Shown in pieces: positions 25,101 to 35,162 of a stretch of DNA of 64,000 nt (within the stretch, counting starts at the first letter, position 1; each line of letters begins with the position of its first letter). Source of the stretch: Acorus gramineus. Its lineage: Eukaryota; Streptophyta; Magnoliopsida; Acorales; Acoraceae. A model generated the notes under the pieces. That model saw nothing but the letters and a program-made list of their open reading frames with translations, ran no database searches and was not told the origin of the DNA. The DNA lies in assembly GCA_030737835.1 (NCBI GenBank), contig CM060851.1:1798001-1862000 (forward strand). The letters are read 5' to 3'. Position numbers and translations under genes: made by a program.

Positions 25101-25898
25101 GGGGAGTCATGTGTTCTGCGAACTGCTAATACAGCTACAAATAGAGGCCGGAAGTTCTATTCCTGCCAATCACGGGAATGTGATTTCTTTGTGTACGTGA
25201 AAATATAAACTTCTCATAATGTGCCTCTAGTTTTTTTTTTTTTTTCCATGCTTAAGCCACTGGGGTGTGCATCCTAGATTTACATGGTTCGAGCATCTAG
25301 ATACTAACGTGTTGAAATTTGCATTCATTTTTTCAGTTTGCACATAGATATTTGCAGCACATGATGCTAAAAAAGCGGTAAATAGATATTTCTTTTAATA
25401 TGTTTAATCATATGATACCTTTTCAGATGTTTCTGCTAAATTAGTTGAATCAGCATGTTGTTCACCGCCACCGGTGATCACTTCATGCATTGCAATTCTA
25501 GGCTTGTTGTTGATTTTTATGACACTGAAATGTCTCATAAGTAATTGAATTCACCTTTATACTCAATTACTGAATTCAAGAGTAGTTCCAGTCATTTTTT
25601 AGACTTGTATACCAGTAGAATAAAACATGATAGATCATGCATTTGTCATTTGTGATGCAGATGGGAGGATAATGTTCAGGGCAATGGTGTCCAGGGACAA
25701 GGAGCATCCCGCGGAAGTGGCGGCAGGTCATCATCGAATGCAGGAAGGAGAGGCGGAAGGGGCCGAGGCCAGAGAGTTTCAAGAGCTGCGGATGTTGCTT
25801 TTGTTACAGCAACAGGAGAGCCAGTCAATGGAAGGTGTTTTGTTTGTGGTGATCCCTCCCATTTCGCCAATGCCTGCCCAAATAGAGGACATCACTGA
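9746..25898 (+). CDS. TOP3A: DNA topoisomerase 3-alpha (type IA), complete, 24 exons
   Basis: Top3-alpha is the strand-passing enzyme of the RTR complex (with RECQ helicase and RMI1), which dissolves double Holliday junctions. Exons: 9746-10027, 10879-11057, 11140-11212, 11856-11978, 12091-12212, 12303-12375, 12484-12600, 13203-13286, 13377-13556, 13735-13863, 15614-15688, 16283-16372, 16513-16617, 17613-17647, 18435-18564, 19345-19397, 19497-19596, 21202-21240, 21999-22077, 22240-22311, 23742-23825, 24545-24709, 25051-25192, 25661-25898. All are GT-AG and in phase, totalling 2769 nt or 922 aa, close to the usual plant length. Toprim shows E10 and the D118-C-D-R-E122 motif; the catalytic tyrosine is Y336 in ISYPRTET. 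The C-terminus has topoisomerase zinc fingers, a CCHC knuckle (763-776), a GRF finger (about 811-845), an RG-rich stretch and a last CCHC (903-916). Every key residue is present. It converges tail-to-tail with CAF1. Confidence 0.96.
14543..14614 (-). pseudogene. tRNA-Pro(TGG)-like pseudogene or SINE head in TOP3A intron 10
   Basis: On the minus strand the 72-nt stretch matches plant tRNA-Pro by eye: D-arm TGGTCTAGTGGTATAATTCT, anticodon loop CTTTGGGTG, then GAGAGATCCCGAGT. The T-arm is damaged (TCCATTTTTC) and the acceptor stem is mispaired (5' GACAATT against 3' AGTGCCCC). It is therefore not a working tRNA. It could be a dead tRNA copy or the head of a tRNA-derived SINE; no SINE body was recognised downstream. 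Confidence 0.65.
16776..16840. repeat. Imperfect trinucleotide microsatellite (TTG/TTA/CTG)
   Basis: A run of TTG and related triplets lies in TOP3A intron 13. It produces artificial Cys- or Thr-rich short ORFs on the two strands. Confidence 0.85.
17473..17580. repeat. Recent tandem duplication, 2 x 54 bp, TOP3A intron 13
   Basis: Unit 17473-17526 (starting CTTGACAGAATTTATCACAC) is repeated at 17527-17580 with a single visible difference (GGCAG versus GGTAG). It ends 32 bp before the exon 14 acceptor, so it sits where branch point and polypyrimidine signals usually lie. Confidence 0.95.
22132..22169. repeat. Compound (CT)n(AC)n microsatellite in TOP3A intron 19
   Basis: About nine CT units are followed directly by about nine AC units. 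A useful polymorphic marker type; no gene effect expected. Confidence 0.95.
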
Positions 25899-26237
25899 AC
25901 AGATTAATGGTCTTTCTCATATATTTGGCCCTGAAATGTATCTCAGTTGCTAGTGTTTTAGATTCATAAAGAAACTCCACTTGATGTTTGGTACTCAAAA
26001 AAATATTCTTGTAAAACAAAATTGTGCTCAATGTAAAAAGAGCATTCTTTCAGAAAGAAGAATCCAAAACATCAATTTATTATAACCAACAGGACCTAAT
26101 TGTGGACTGGAAACTGGAAAATCTATCATTCAAAAAATTTCTTCATGCATTTACACATCAAGACCACCTAATAAAGCAAAACATCTAATAACAAAAATAT
26201 GTGCCGTGGCTGTATCTTCCATCATGCATAACCATCA

Positions 26238-27095
26238 TCATTGGATGTGGTGGGGTGGAGACCACATGACACTATGAGGCTGTTGTAATTGAGGATGCCA
26301 TGCCAATTCGTGTCTCTGATGGAGTCCGTACAACTTCCCCCGAAATGAAAACTCATCAATCATGTATGTCATCTTCATCTTTGCAAATACCATGGCCGTG
26401 ACAAGGCTATCGTATCCCGCTTGATGATGCCTCCCATCCTCAATATCCACCTTCAATATTTTTGAAACCGCCATCAATCCGATCTCTCCTCCCTTCAACC
26501 CATCACAAACCCCCGCGATGTACTTGATATCATACACCGTTACCAACAGATAAGACACTCGACGCATGAACTCCAAAACCGTGTCTGGCAGTGGCTCTCC
26601 CCGTGTCATGATCTTCACCAGATAACCAAGATCATACAAGCCATGAAAAGTCACCCACTCCAACAACCCTCCACCGAACAGCAGCTCCATCATCCGATCC
26701 GCGAATACCGATTCGCTGACACCCACCGCGCGGTTCCTCTCGAGGTCAACACCGCTCCTCCTCAGTAACTCGATCGACGGCCGGGATTGAAGGTCGGTTT
26801 CGGGGTTGAAGCCGTTGAGGTTGATCTGCCACGTCATATATGATGGAAGGTGGTGGTCGTTGTTGTTGTCGTTGAAGAGGGTGAGCCCGACCTGGATGGG
26901 GTTCATGCAGTCGACGTTGGACTTCATGTCCGCGTAGCGAGTGGTGGCCGAAGCGTCTCGGGCCGTCTGAACGATGACTCCCGGGTACTCGAAGTCGACG
27001 GCGATGTATCGGTACGTGTGACTGAGGGTCACGATGCGCCGAAACTCGTAGTCGAGATTGGAAGCCCAGACCACGTTGATGTTGTTCTTCGTCAT
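26238..27095 (-). CDS. CAF1: CAF1-type poly(A) ribonuclease (CCR4-NOT deadenylase), copy A
   Basis: CAF1/POP2 proteins are DEDDh 3'-5' exonucleases that shorten mRNA poly(A) tails within the CCR4-NOT complex. This intronless 285-codon ORF has all five catalytic positions: D34 and E36 (VDFEYPG), D155 (FHGLYDLGYLVK), H224 and D229 (HHQAGYDSL). Length is as expected, and plant CAF1 genes are commonly intronless. Compared with typical CAF1 motifs (DTEF, HSGYDF, HQAGSDS) the residues beside the catalytic ones are changed, so it belongs to a divergent clade. The short tail after GKLYG is His/Pro/Gln-rich. The start codon follows a TATA box by about 70 bp. It converges with TOP3A, with 339 bp between stop codons. 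The ORF is GC-rich at its 5' end. Activity is likely but untested. Confidence 0.93.
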   Translation of the reverse strand: MTKNNINVVWASNLDYEFRRIVTLSHTYRYIAVDFEYPGVIVQTARDASATTRYADMKSNVDCMNPIQVGLTLFNDNNNDHHLPSYMTWQINLNGFNPETDLQSRPSIELLRRSGVDLERNRAVGVSESVFADRMMELLFGGGLLEWVTFHGLYDLGYLVKIMTRGEPLPDTVLEFMRRVSYLLVTVYDIKYIAGVCDGLKGGEIGLMAVSKILKVDIEDGRHHQAGYDSLVTAMVFAKMKMTYMIDEFSFRGKLYGLHQRHELAWHPQLQQPHSVMWSPPHHIQ

Positions 27096-27098
27096 CTC

Positions 27099-28190
27099 TC
27101 TCTTTTCACTCTCTTTTTCTTTAATCGAATGAAGTTGTGAAGGAGTGGGTGTTGGGGGGGTTGGTCTTTTATAGGTTTAGGAGGGTTACATTAACTGACC
27201 GTTGGATTGGGGACTGATTTGAAGTTGCCATATCTAACATAGCCAAATAAGGAAGGTTAATAAAGATGGAAATAATTGATTACGAGAATATTTGGGAGAA
27301 TCATATCATTGATTTTTTTTTATTACTTGTTGAATACGTTAATATATATAGAAATATATTATGAGTCATTATAGGAAGGTTTTGATAGCTTTTTTTAATG
27401 ATATTAATTGTTTTGTATATTTGCTTTTTGTTTTTTCTTAAAGGATGTGAAGGGATTTTATGTAAATCAATTAAATTAATAAAAAGAAAAGTAGTTCTAC
27501 AAAGTTTAAGTGTGTTTCCTTTGATTAGAGTGGTAAGTTTAGAAAAGAAAGTAACGGAGATTAACTTATTGAAAATAACAACCTAATCATCGGATGGTCC
27601 TAAAATTTATATAGTTGTTAGAAAGTGACACACGTTTTTTTTATTTCATTTTTACTTTCTTTAAAATTTAACAAATAACAATTGCATATATCCTGTATTT
27701 TTTAAAATGGAAGATTGCAACACACTTTTATATATATACTTATTAAAAGGAAAGTGGTCCAATTTTCATTTTTGTTTTTTTGTCTGTCATAAATTTAGTA
27801 ATTACTTATATCTATTAAAAAATTTAAGATTTTAAATTAGATTTCCTTAGATCATAAATATATTTTAATATTTCAAATTTAAAATTAAAGATATTTATTA
27901 GATCTATCTCAATTTAAAATTTATTTTAATTTTTCTTTATTTTAGAAGAGAAAAATAACATAAGTTCACTTGCTAAATTGGTTATGTGGTTTAACAACCT
28001 AATCTTATATATAGGGCATTAGAATCCAAACTATATGGGAGTTGATATATGGATATTTTTTGTCTCTAATAAACACTTTGGATGATGTTAATGACTTTGT
28101 ACTTTGTATTAATGTTTTTTTGAGGCCCTTCACTGTTCTATGAACTTATGATATTTTTTCTTTTCTCGAAATACTTTATATAATGAAAAA
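27099..28190 (-). promoter_or_regulatory. CAF1 copy A promoter region
   Basis: On the minus strand a TATA box (CTATAAAAG, about 27165-27173) lies about 70-78 bp before the ATG. Upstream sequence is AT-rich with no gene. It is almost identical to 31592-32690 upstream of copy B, with scattered small indels, so both genes probably share regulation. Confidence 0.65.
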
Positions 28191-29612
28191 CATGTGTGTG
28201 TGTATAATTTATATGAAAAAGAAATAAAAAAGTTTACATATTTCATTCTCATCCAAATGAAGCCCACCGTTTGGAAATGGATGAAGTGACAATTCAAGAT
28301 GATACAAAAACATATGTTGCCAAAGGTGAGTACCATTAGAACTAGACCTATTATTTTTTTTATATTTGTTGTTGATCTACTGAGTTATTGGTTTTCTTGG
28401 CATTTTAGGTAAAGGACAAGATACTCGATAGAAAACTTTCTGACCATGTAAGGTATGATTTTTAACTCATCAAGAACAAACAATTTGCATGCAGTTGAAA
28501 CTGTACATTCTCTTTAGATTAGGGGAGTGGTTTGAAGTCCAGAAGGAAGAAACTCTTTGAACATTACATATAAGTGATAGGCTAATTCATTCTTTTATCC
28601 ATTGCACAAATTCAATATCCAAACCTGAAATTGGGGCATCTCTTCTACATTGGGAAAGGAATTGGCATGATCGGACCTGTGCTTTCACATATTTTTTAAA
28701 GTGAGACTAGGTGAGGCATTCATCCATCTTTGCTTTGGTTTTATTAGGTTGAACGGAACTGAATTCACGGAACCTTCAGAAAGAACCTGGATAGACCTGA
28801 TTCAGACCGTTCATTCTAGAAATCATCCTTTACTTTTTGCTCGTATTTGTTTGGGAGGAGCTGTTACCACTAGCAATCCACGGGTTCCTTAATAATTTTT
28901 TGTTAAAAAAAGAAAAACTTGAAAAATTGTGTGATGAATGGTCTGTGTGGTGATTTTCTGCAAGGCTGACGGTATCTTGCATGATTTTTTTGTTGGAGAT
29001 TGCATAAGTCATACCTTTATTTTGCATTGATAAGTACACACAATAAAATCACTCGTTAGTTACCCAAAATTTTCAATTATCTATAGATGCCACATTTGGT
29101 AATCTTTGAGCAAGTTATAACATCTGAATGTTATTATTATTTGCCCCCCCAAAAAAGTGAAAAAAACAAATAAGTTATACACAGCTCAGTTGTGGGAATT
29201 CCTCGGACTCTCTGATAATGTTTAATTTGTTTTTTAAATAATGCATTCCTCATGAAATAATGTTAATATTTTACTATTATTTTTTTCTAGGTGTATGCAG
29301 AGAGGTTTTGCATGCCTTTTATTGTTTTGCATATCTTTTCTAAAGGATTTTTTTTTTTTTTTTGCATCTTAAAATTTGTAATACATGAAGGTTAATTAAT
29401 CCACCGTCAATAATTTTTCCTTAAAAATTAGGCATATCATGACATTGAATCAGTAATTGGGCAGTCTGCCTAAAGAAAGGAAGAACTTGTCGAAATGCAG
29501 GGTAAATGCAGTCATAGTTAGCGAAGTAGAAGAAAGAATTATTTCTTCAAATTTCTAACACATGACAGTATCCCAAATGCAGTCTCTACTTCTTAATCTG
29601 TTAGTTTGTCTA
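28191..29612. other. Spacer between duplicated blocks, possible decayed gene pieces
   Basis: This is single-copy sequence between the two CAF1 blocks. Two exon-like pieces are visible on +. One at about 28248-28325 (reads NEAHRLEMDEVTIQDD then TKTYVAKG) ends at a good donor GTGAGT. The other is the open frame at 28701-28892. Neither belongs to a family I recognise, and they do not form a continuous gene. The rest is AT-rich and empty. Confidence 0.35.
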
Positions 29613-30119
29613 ATATGTGCTTCTAGTTTTTCTTCATAATACAATTTTGACTTCCTATATCCATCTATAAGCCACCAGCTTTGTGCATCCTAGAATTGCA
29701 TGGTTTGAGCATTTAAATTTCTAACACATGTTAAAACTTGCATTCATTTATATAGTTTGCACATATATATATCCACATGGAACGCATTAAGTCTAGTTTC
29801 TTTATTTCATGGGTGCCAAAGAAAGAGATTCCTTTTAATCTGTTTAATTGTATGACACATGCCTTCAGATTTTTCTGCTAAATCAGTTGAATTAACATGT
29901 CAATCACCATTGATCACTTCATTTCAAAATCATGCACGTTGCAGCAAAAAATTCTAGCTATCTTGTTAATTTATATGACACACTGAAATGTCTCTCGTGT
30001 AGTTGAAATAATCATTTACACTCAAATCATTGAACTCATGAGTAGTTCCAGTCATTTTTTTATACTTATATCAGTAGAATAAAACATAACAGATTAGGCT
30101 TTTGTTATTCGTAATGCAG

Positions 30120-30364
30120 GTGGGAGGATAATGTACAGAGCAATGGTGTCTAGGGACGAGGAACTTCCCGTGGAAATAGCGGCAGGTCATCATCGAATGT
30201 GGGAAGGAGAGGCGGAAGGGACCGAGGCCAGAGAGTTTCAAGAGCTGCAGATGTTACTTTTGTTACAGCAACAGGAGAGCCACTCAATGGAAGGTGTTTT
30301 GTTTGTGGTGACTGGTGAACCCTCCCATTTCACCAGTGCCTGCCCAAATAGAGGACATCACTGC
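30120..30364 (+). pseudogene. Duplicated, inactivated TOP3A terminal exon
   Basis: This matches TOP3A exon 24 almost throughout, and the splice acceptor is kept (AG at 30118-30119). In the TOP3A frame the eleventh codon is TAG (30151-30153) where the real gene has CAG, a nonsense change. A 7-bp insertion within GGTGACTGGTGAACCC (about 30307-30322) also shifts the frame before the last zinc-knuckle residues, and the original stop TGA is TGC. It cannot encode the RG-rich and CCHC tail. If used as an alternative last exon it would give TOP3A a ten-residue ending instead. Confidence 0.92.
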
Positions 30365-30646
30365 AAAGATTAATGTCTTTCTTTTATATTTGGCCCTGAA
30401 ATGTATCCCAGTTACGAGTTTTTGAGATTCATAAATAAACTCCACTTGATGTTTGGTACTCCAAAAATATCCTCGCAAAACAAAATTTTGTGCTTAATGT
30501 AAAAAGAACTTTCTTTCATAAAGAAGAATCCTAACATCAATACAGACATACAGTATAACCATCCAAAATTGTGGACCGGGAAATCATCATTCAAAATTAA
30601 TCATCACGCATTTACATATCAATTACCACCTAACAAAACAAAACAT

Positions 30647-31588
30647 CTAATAACAAAAATATGGAGTGAGGTTATATCGTCCATCATGCATAACCATCAT
30701 CATTGGAGGTGGGGGGGATGGAGACCACATAACAGGTGTAGGCGACCTCATGACAATGCGAGGCTGATGTGATTGAGCATGCCATGCTCGTGGTGATCCT
30801 TTCGCTGATTCATGTCTCTTATGGATTCCGTATAACTTTCCTCGAAATGGAAACTCATCGATCATGTATGTCATCTTCATCTTTGAAAATACCATAGCCG
30901 TGACAAGGCTATCGTATCCTGCTTGGTGATGCATGCCGTCCTCAACATCCACCTTCAATATCTTCGAAACCGTCATCAGTCCGATCTCTCCCCCCTTCAA
31001 CCCATCACAAGCCCCCGCGATGTACTTCACATCATACACCGTTCCGAACAGAGAAGACACGCGACACATGAACTCCGAAGCCGTGTCCGGCAGTGGGTCG
31101 CCCAGGGTCATGATCTTCACCAGATAAGCAAGGTCGTACAATCCGTGGAAGGTGACCCACTGCAAACCCTCAAACAGCAGCTCCACCATCCGATCCGCGA
31201 ACATCGATTCGCTGACGCCCTCCGCACGGTTCCTCTCGAGGTCAACGCCGCTCCTCCTCAGTAACTCGATCGACGGCCGGGATTGAAGGTCGGTTTCAGG
31301 GTTGAAACCGTTGAGATTGATCTGCCACGTCATATGTGATGGAAGGTGGTGGTCGTTGTTGTTGTTGAAGAGGGTGAGCCCGACCTGGATGGGGTTCATG
31401 CAGTCGACGTTGGACTTCATGTCCGCGTAGCGAGTGGTGGCCGAAGCGTCTCGGGCCGTCTGAACGATGACTCCCGGGTACTCGAAGTCGACCGCGACGT
31501 ATCGGAACGTGTGACTGAAGGCCACGATGCGCCGAAACTCTTCGTCGAGATTGGAAGCCCAGACCACGTTGATGTTGTTCTTCGTCAT
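30647..31588 (-). CDS. CAF1: CAF1-type poly(A) ribonuclease (CCR4-NOT deadenylase), copy B
   Basis: Paralogue of the gene at 26238-27095, intronless, 313 codons. The DEDDh residues are all present: D34 and E36 (VDFEYPG), D152 (FHGLYDLAYLVK), H221 and D226 (HHQAGYDSL). Relative to copy A it lacks one Asn in the Asn-rich loop and two residues before the FHG motif. It also has a longer tail that continues through a Pro/Met-rich stretch to about 313, where copy A stops early. The N-terminal 60 residues differ by only a handful of substitutions. Its TATA box is at about 31660-31667. Both copies look functional, so this is a recent tandem pair. The extra tail could be gained or ancestral; an outgroup is needed to decide. 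Confidence 0.93.
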   Translation of the reverse strand: MTKNNINVVWASNLDEEFRRIVAFSHTFRYVAVDFEYPGVIVQTARDASATTRYADMKSNVDCMNPIQVGLTLFNNNNDHHLPSHMTWQINLNGFNPETDLQSRPSIELLRRSGVDLERNRAEGVSESMFADRMVELLFEGLQWVTFHGLYDLAYLVKIMTLGDPLPDTASEFMCRVSSLFGTVYDVKYIAGACDGLKGGEIGLMTVSKILKVDVEDGMHHQAGYDSLVTAMVFSKMKMTYMIDEFPFRGKLYGIHKRHESAKGSPRAWHAQSHQPRIVMRSPTPVMWSPSPPPPMMMVMHDGRYNLTPYFCY

Positions 31589-31591
31589 CTC

Positions 31592-32690
31592 TCTCTTTTC
31601 ACTCTCTTTTTCTTTAATCGAATGAAGTTGTGAAGGAGTGGGTGTTGGGGGGGTTGGTCTTTTATAGGTTTAGGAGGGTTACATTAATTGACCGTTGGAT
31701 TGGGGACTGATTTGAAGTTGCCATATCTAACATAGCCAAATAAGGAAGGTTAATAAAGATGGAAATAATTGATTACGAGAATATTTGGGAGAATCATATC
31801 ATTGATTTTTTTTTATTACTTGTTGAATACGTTAATATATATAGAAATATATTATGAGTCATTATAGGAAGGTTTTGATAGTTTTTTTTAATGATATTAA
31901 TTATTTTGTATATTTGCTTTTTGTTTTTCTTAAAGGATGTGAAGGGATTTTATGTAAATCAATTAAATTAATAAAAAGAAAATAAAAAGAAAAGTAGTTC
32001 TACAAAGTTTAAGTGTGTTTCCTTTGATTAGAGTGGTAAGTTTAGAAAAGAAAGTAACGGAGATTAACTTATTGAAAATAACAACCTAATCATCGGATGG
32101 TCCTAAAATTTATATAGTTGTTAAAAAGTGACACATTTTTTTTATTTCCATTTCATTTTTAGTTTCCTTTAAATTTAACAAATAACAATTACATATATCC
32201 TGTATTTTTTAAAATGGAAGATTGCAAATCACTTTTATATATATACTTATTAAAAGGAAAGTGGTCCAATTTTCATTTTTGTTTTTTTGTCTGTCATAAA
32301 TTTAGTAATTACTTATATCTATTAAAAAATTTAAGATTTTAAATTAAATTTCCATAGTTCATATATATATTTTAATATTTCAAATTTTAAATTAAAGATA
32401 TTTATTAGATCTATCTCAATTTAAAATTTATTTTAATTTTTCTTTAAAAATAATATAAGTTCACTTGCTAAATTGGTTGTTTGGTTTAACAACCTAATCT
32501 TATATATAGGGCATTAGAATCCAAACTATATGGGAGTTGATATATGGATTCATTTTGTCTCTAATAAACACTTTGGATGATGTTAATGACTTTGTACTTT
32601 GTATTAATGTTTTTTTGAGGCCCTTCACTGTTCTATGAACTTATGATAGTTTTGATTTTCTCGAAATACTTTATATAATGAAAAACATAT
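31592..32690 (-). promoter_or_regulatory. CAF1 copy B promoter region
   Basis: TATA box (CTATAAAAG on the minus strand, about 31660-31667) about 70 bp before the ATG. The sequence is nearly the same as that upstream of copy A, with a duplicated AAAAGAAAAT piece near 31975-31990 and a few indels as the main differences. Confidence 0.65.
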
Positions 32691-32815
32691 TTCATTCATA
32701 AAAAAAAAATTATATTAAAATCTTGGTTTCATTTTCCTGCGCTCGATTTTGCAATGAGTTTGTAGTCATTATATTACTAATGCATTGTATTAAATCGTTT
32801 AACGTATTATATATG

Positions 32816-33773
32816 CAGTGGCGGAGCCACGATTTTTACAAAGGGGGGGGGGGGGGGGGGCTAATGTAATTTATATAAATATTTTTAAAAATTATATCAT
32901 TATGTTTTTTTTAATAGCATAGATTAAAAATATGTTTAAAATGAAATAAAACATTCATATTTTAAAATTATAAAACATATCACTGAATAATTGTAAAAAA
33001 ATAATAATCATATTTTAAAATGATATGTCATATTTCATATTGATAATTCACAAAAAAAAAATGTCAAAACATAAATTTAATAAACAATACATACATTTTA
33101 TTTGACCTCGACGAAGTTTCATATTGTGAAAATGTTGAATGATTTTATTATTTTAGATATTTACACAAATATTTTAAACTTTAAATAAATTAGTAACAAT
33201 GACAATAAAATAAAAGGAAAAAAATTATATACCTTCGAAGTGTTGATGGAGGAGAGGAGATGATTACAGCTTGTAGATTCCCGATTGTAGGACAGTTAAT
33301 GGAATAAAAAGTAAAAAATACGAATTTTTTAAAAAATAATGATTGATATTAGAAAAAGTTGAGATACAACAAAAAGAAGAAAAAAAGAGATTAAAAAATT
33401 TATTTTTTTCAAGATGGACACCTTAATTTTTATGGTATATGGATAGAAGGAAGCTTGAGGGTAAATGAAAAAAGAGAGTAAAAAATGACTTTTGTTTTAT
33501 GTAGAGGGGGTTTAATTAAAAGAAGGGGTGATGGCACATCATACACGTGAATTGTTTAGATGCATAATGGATGGTTGTTTTTTTTTTTGAGTAGTGAGTT
33601 GTTGCTGGTTAGAGAATTTCATATGTAGGCGGAGCTTATGATCTATGAGTTCTAATTAAAATCAATCTATCAAAAAAATTAAAAAGACCTAGAAAAAATT
33701 AAAAGGATATGAATATAAATAAACAAAATTCAGGGGGTCCTATGCCCCCCGTCCTATGGTGGCTCCGCCACTG
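32816..33773. mobile_element. Non-autonomous hAT-type element (958 bp)
   Basis: The ends are a 15-bp inverted repeat CAGTGGCGGAGCCAC, perfect on both sides. They are flanked by an 8-bp target duplication with one mismatch (TATATATG at 32808-32815; TGTATATG at 33774-33781). The 8-bp duplication and CA...TG ends fit the hAT superfamily. The interior is AT-rich with no transposase, and a G-run of about 18 lies near the left end. It interrupts sequence that is continuous in the related segment at about 43.3 kb, so it landed in an old CAF1 upstream region. Confidence 0.85.
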
Positions 33774-34254
33774 TGTATATGTATTGTATTATCGGCAAAA
33801 ATAAACATATGTGCATGCAATTCATATGAGTATTTAAATCAGTTGTAAAAAAATATATATATTTCATTAAATAATTATATATTAAAAAAAAATCAAAATG
33901 TGGGATTGCATTTAGGGATGTCCTAACATCATACTTAAATAAAAAAAAGACATAATAAGCAAAATAAAGTTACATCATAAAAACCACTTCAATAGACAAA
34001 AAAAGTTATAACAATTCAAAAATAGTTATATATTCCCATAACGCAAATAGAATTGGTTTCTGATCACACATTTTACATTTCTTTCTTCATGAAAATAATT
34101 CACACACGCAGGCTATAATAGAGAATTGGATTTCAATGATCCTACACATACACTAACATTTACAATTTATTCTATAATTCTATACCATTTAAAATTTCAA
34201 AGAGAAATTAGAGGAAATTGACAAAATAAATTGGAATATGAGAATTATCCCAAC

Positions 34255-34440
34255 ATAGATGGTCTTATGCTGTTGATTTTGGTCTTAATGTCAGCGTAGC
34301 GGGTGGAGGCTGAATCGGGCATAACTTACTCGAATTCCAGAGCTACATATAAGAAGCTGTGAAGGAGAACCATGATTCGCCGAAAATCCTTTTTCATGTT
34401 AGACACAAACACAACGTTAATCTTAATTAATTTTCATCTC
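34255..34440 (-). pseudogene. CAF1 relic C (N-terminal fragment)
   Basis: On the minus strand one can read INVVFVSNMKKDFRRIM, then LHSFLYVALEFE followed by a stop, then STRYADIKTKINSIRP. These match the start of the intact CAF1 proteins (INVVWASNL, RRIV, YVAVDFEYPG, TTRYADMKSNVDCMNP). Only about 60 residues remain, with stops and indels, and the catalytic part is missing. The sequence downstream in gene direction (to about 33.8 kb) matches the surroundings of relics D and E, so the whole segment was once duplicated. Confidence 0.8.
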
Positions 34441-34639
34441 TCCTCTATAACTCTAGTTTTGATTAACTAAGTGAGTAAGTGAGGTAGTACTTGGGTTTGG
34501 TTTTATTTAAATACTTATAAAACCTGAAAAGTCTCTTTCACACTAACAAAATAAAATATTAAAACTTTAAGTTTTTTTCTATCATCTTAACATAAGTTTG
34601 ATGTATTTAATCCATCATCAAATATCATCTTGACATAAG

Positions 34640-35162
34640 TTTGGTGCAGCCTTTGTTTGTTTGGAAGGATTCCCAATTTGTGTGATTGGGGCGGGTTTTG
34701 CGCATTGGCCATGGGTTTCCCCGTTATGAGTGGAAGCGGAGGCCATTGGGATGGGAATAGCTTTGCTAAACGCTATGGGCGACACCACTTTAAGGTGTTT
34801 CCAGACTCCATCACAATGGTAAATCTACTTCGAGGATCAAGACCGGGCCCTTTAATGCTTAGACAGATTGTGTGGAAACCGTTCGTTATGCTGTTTTGGA
34901 CGATAATTGCATCACATTTTCTAAGGTGTCGTGGCAGTTCGAGGAGTTGAAATACTCACACAGCATACAATACAGACTAACATTGATGGGTGTAATCTCG
35001 GCTTATAGGATTAAACTATTCCGCGTTTAATTCAATCTGTTTGGAATACTCTAGTGGCCTGTGTAAGTAATGTTGACATACAGCCATTAGATATGTAATT
35101 TTGTTTATATTCTACTTGCCTCATTTTTGGGGGTTGTACTTTTCAAAAAAAAAAAAAAAATT
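34640..35162 (+). other. Possible retroposed fragment with poly(A) tail
   Basis: A GC-richer stretch with a 97-codon open frame (34657-34950) runs into a 3'-UTR-like region. It ends in TTTTCA followed by about 16 A at 35142-35158. The product resembles nothing I know. GC contrast plus a terminal A-run suggests a LINE 3' end or a processed transcript insertion. Target duplications were not clearly found. Confidence 0.3.

Larger units (their letters stand above)
25215..28190. repeat. Segmental duplication, copy 1
   Basis: This block covers TOP3A intron 23 from about 25215, exon 24, the convergent CAF1 gene and about 1.1 kb upstream of CAF1. It is homologous, in the same orientation, to 29613-32690. 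Homology starts near CTCTAGTTTTTT and ends at about CTTTATATAATGAAAAACAT in both. Identity is uneven: the TOP3A-intron side is clearly diverged with indels. The CAF1 5' half and its upstream region are nearly identical over hundreds of bases. Confidence 0.9.
29613..32690. repeat. Segmental duplication, copy 2
   Basis: Second copy of the block described at 25215-28190, about 4.4 kb downstream, same orientation. It contains a dead copy of TOP3A exon 24 and an intact CAF1 gene with its promoter. The left part (29613-30120) differs from copy 1 by many substitutions and indels; the CAF1 upstream part matches closely. Confidence 0.9.

Noticed and set aside
30923-31633. ORFs on + overlapping CAF1 copy B (and 26850-27140 over copy A)
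   Set aside because: Antisense shadows of the CAF1 genes; their similarity only reflects the duplication.
34657-34950. 97-codon ORF as a genuine gene
   Set aside because: No family match, no introns or promoter; the A-run downstream fits a retroposed fragment better.
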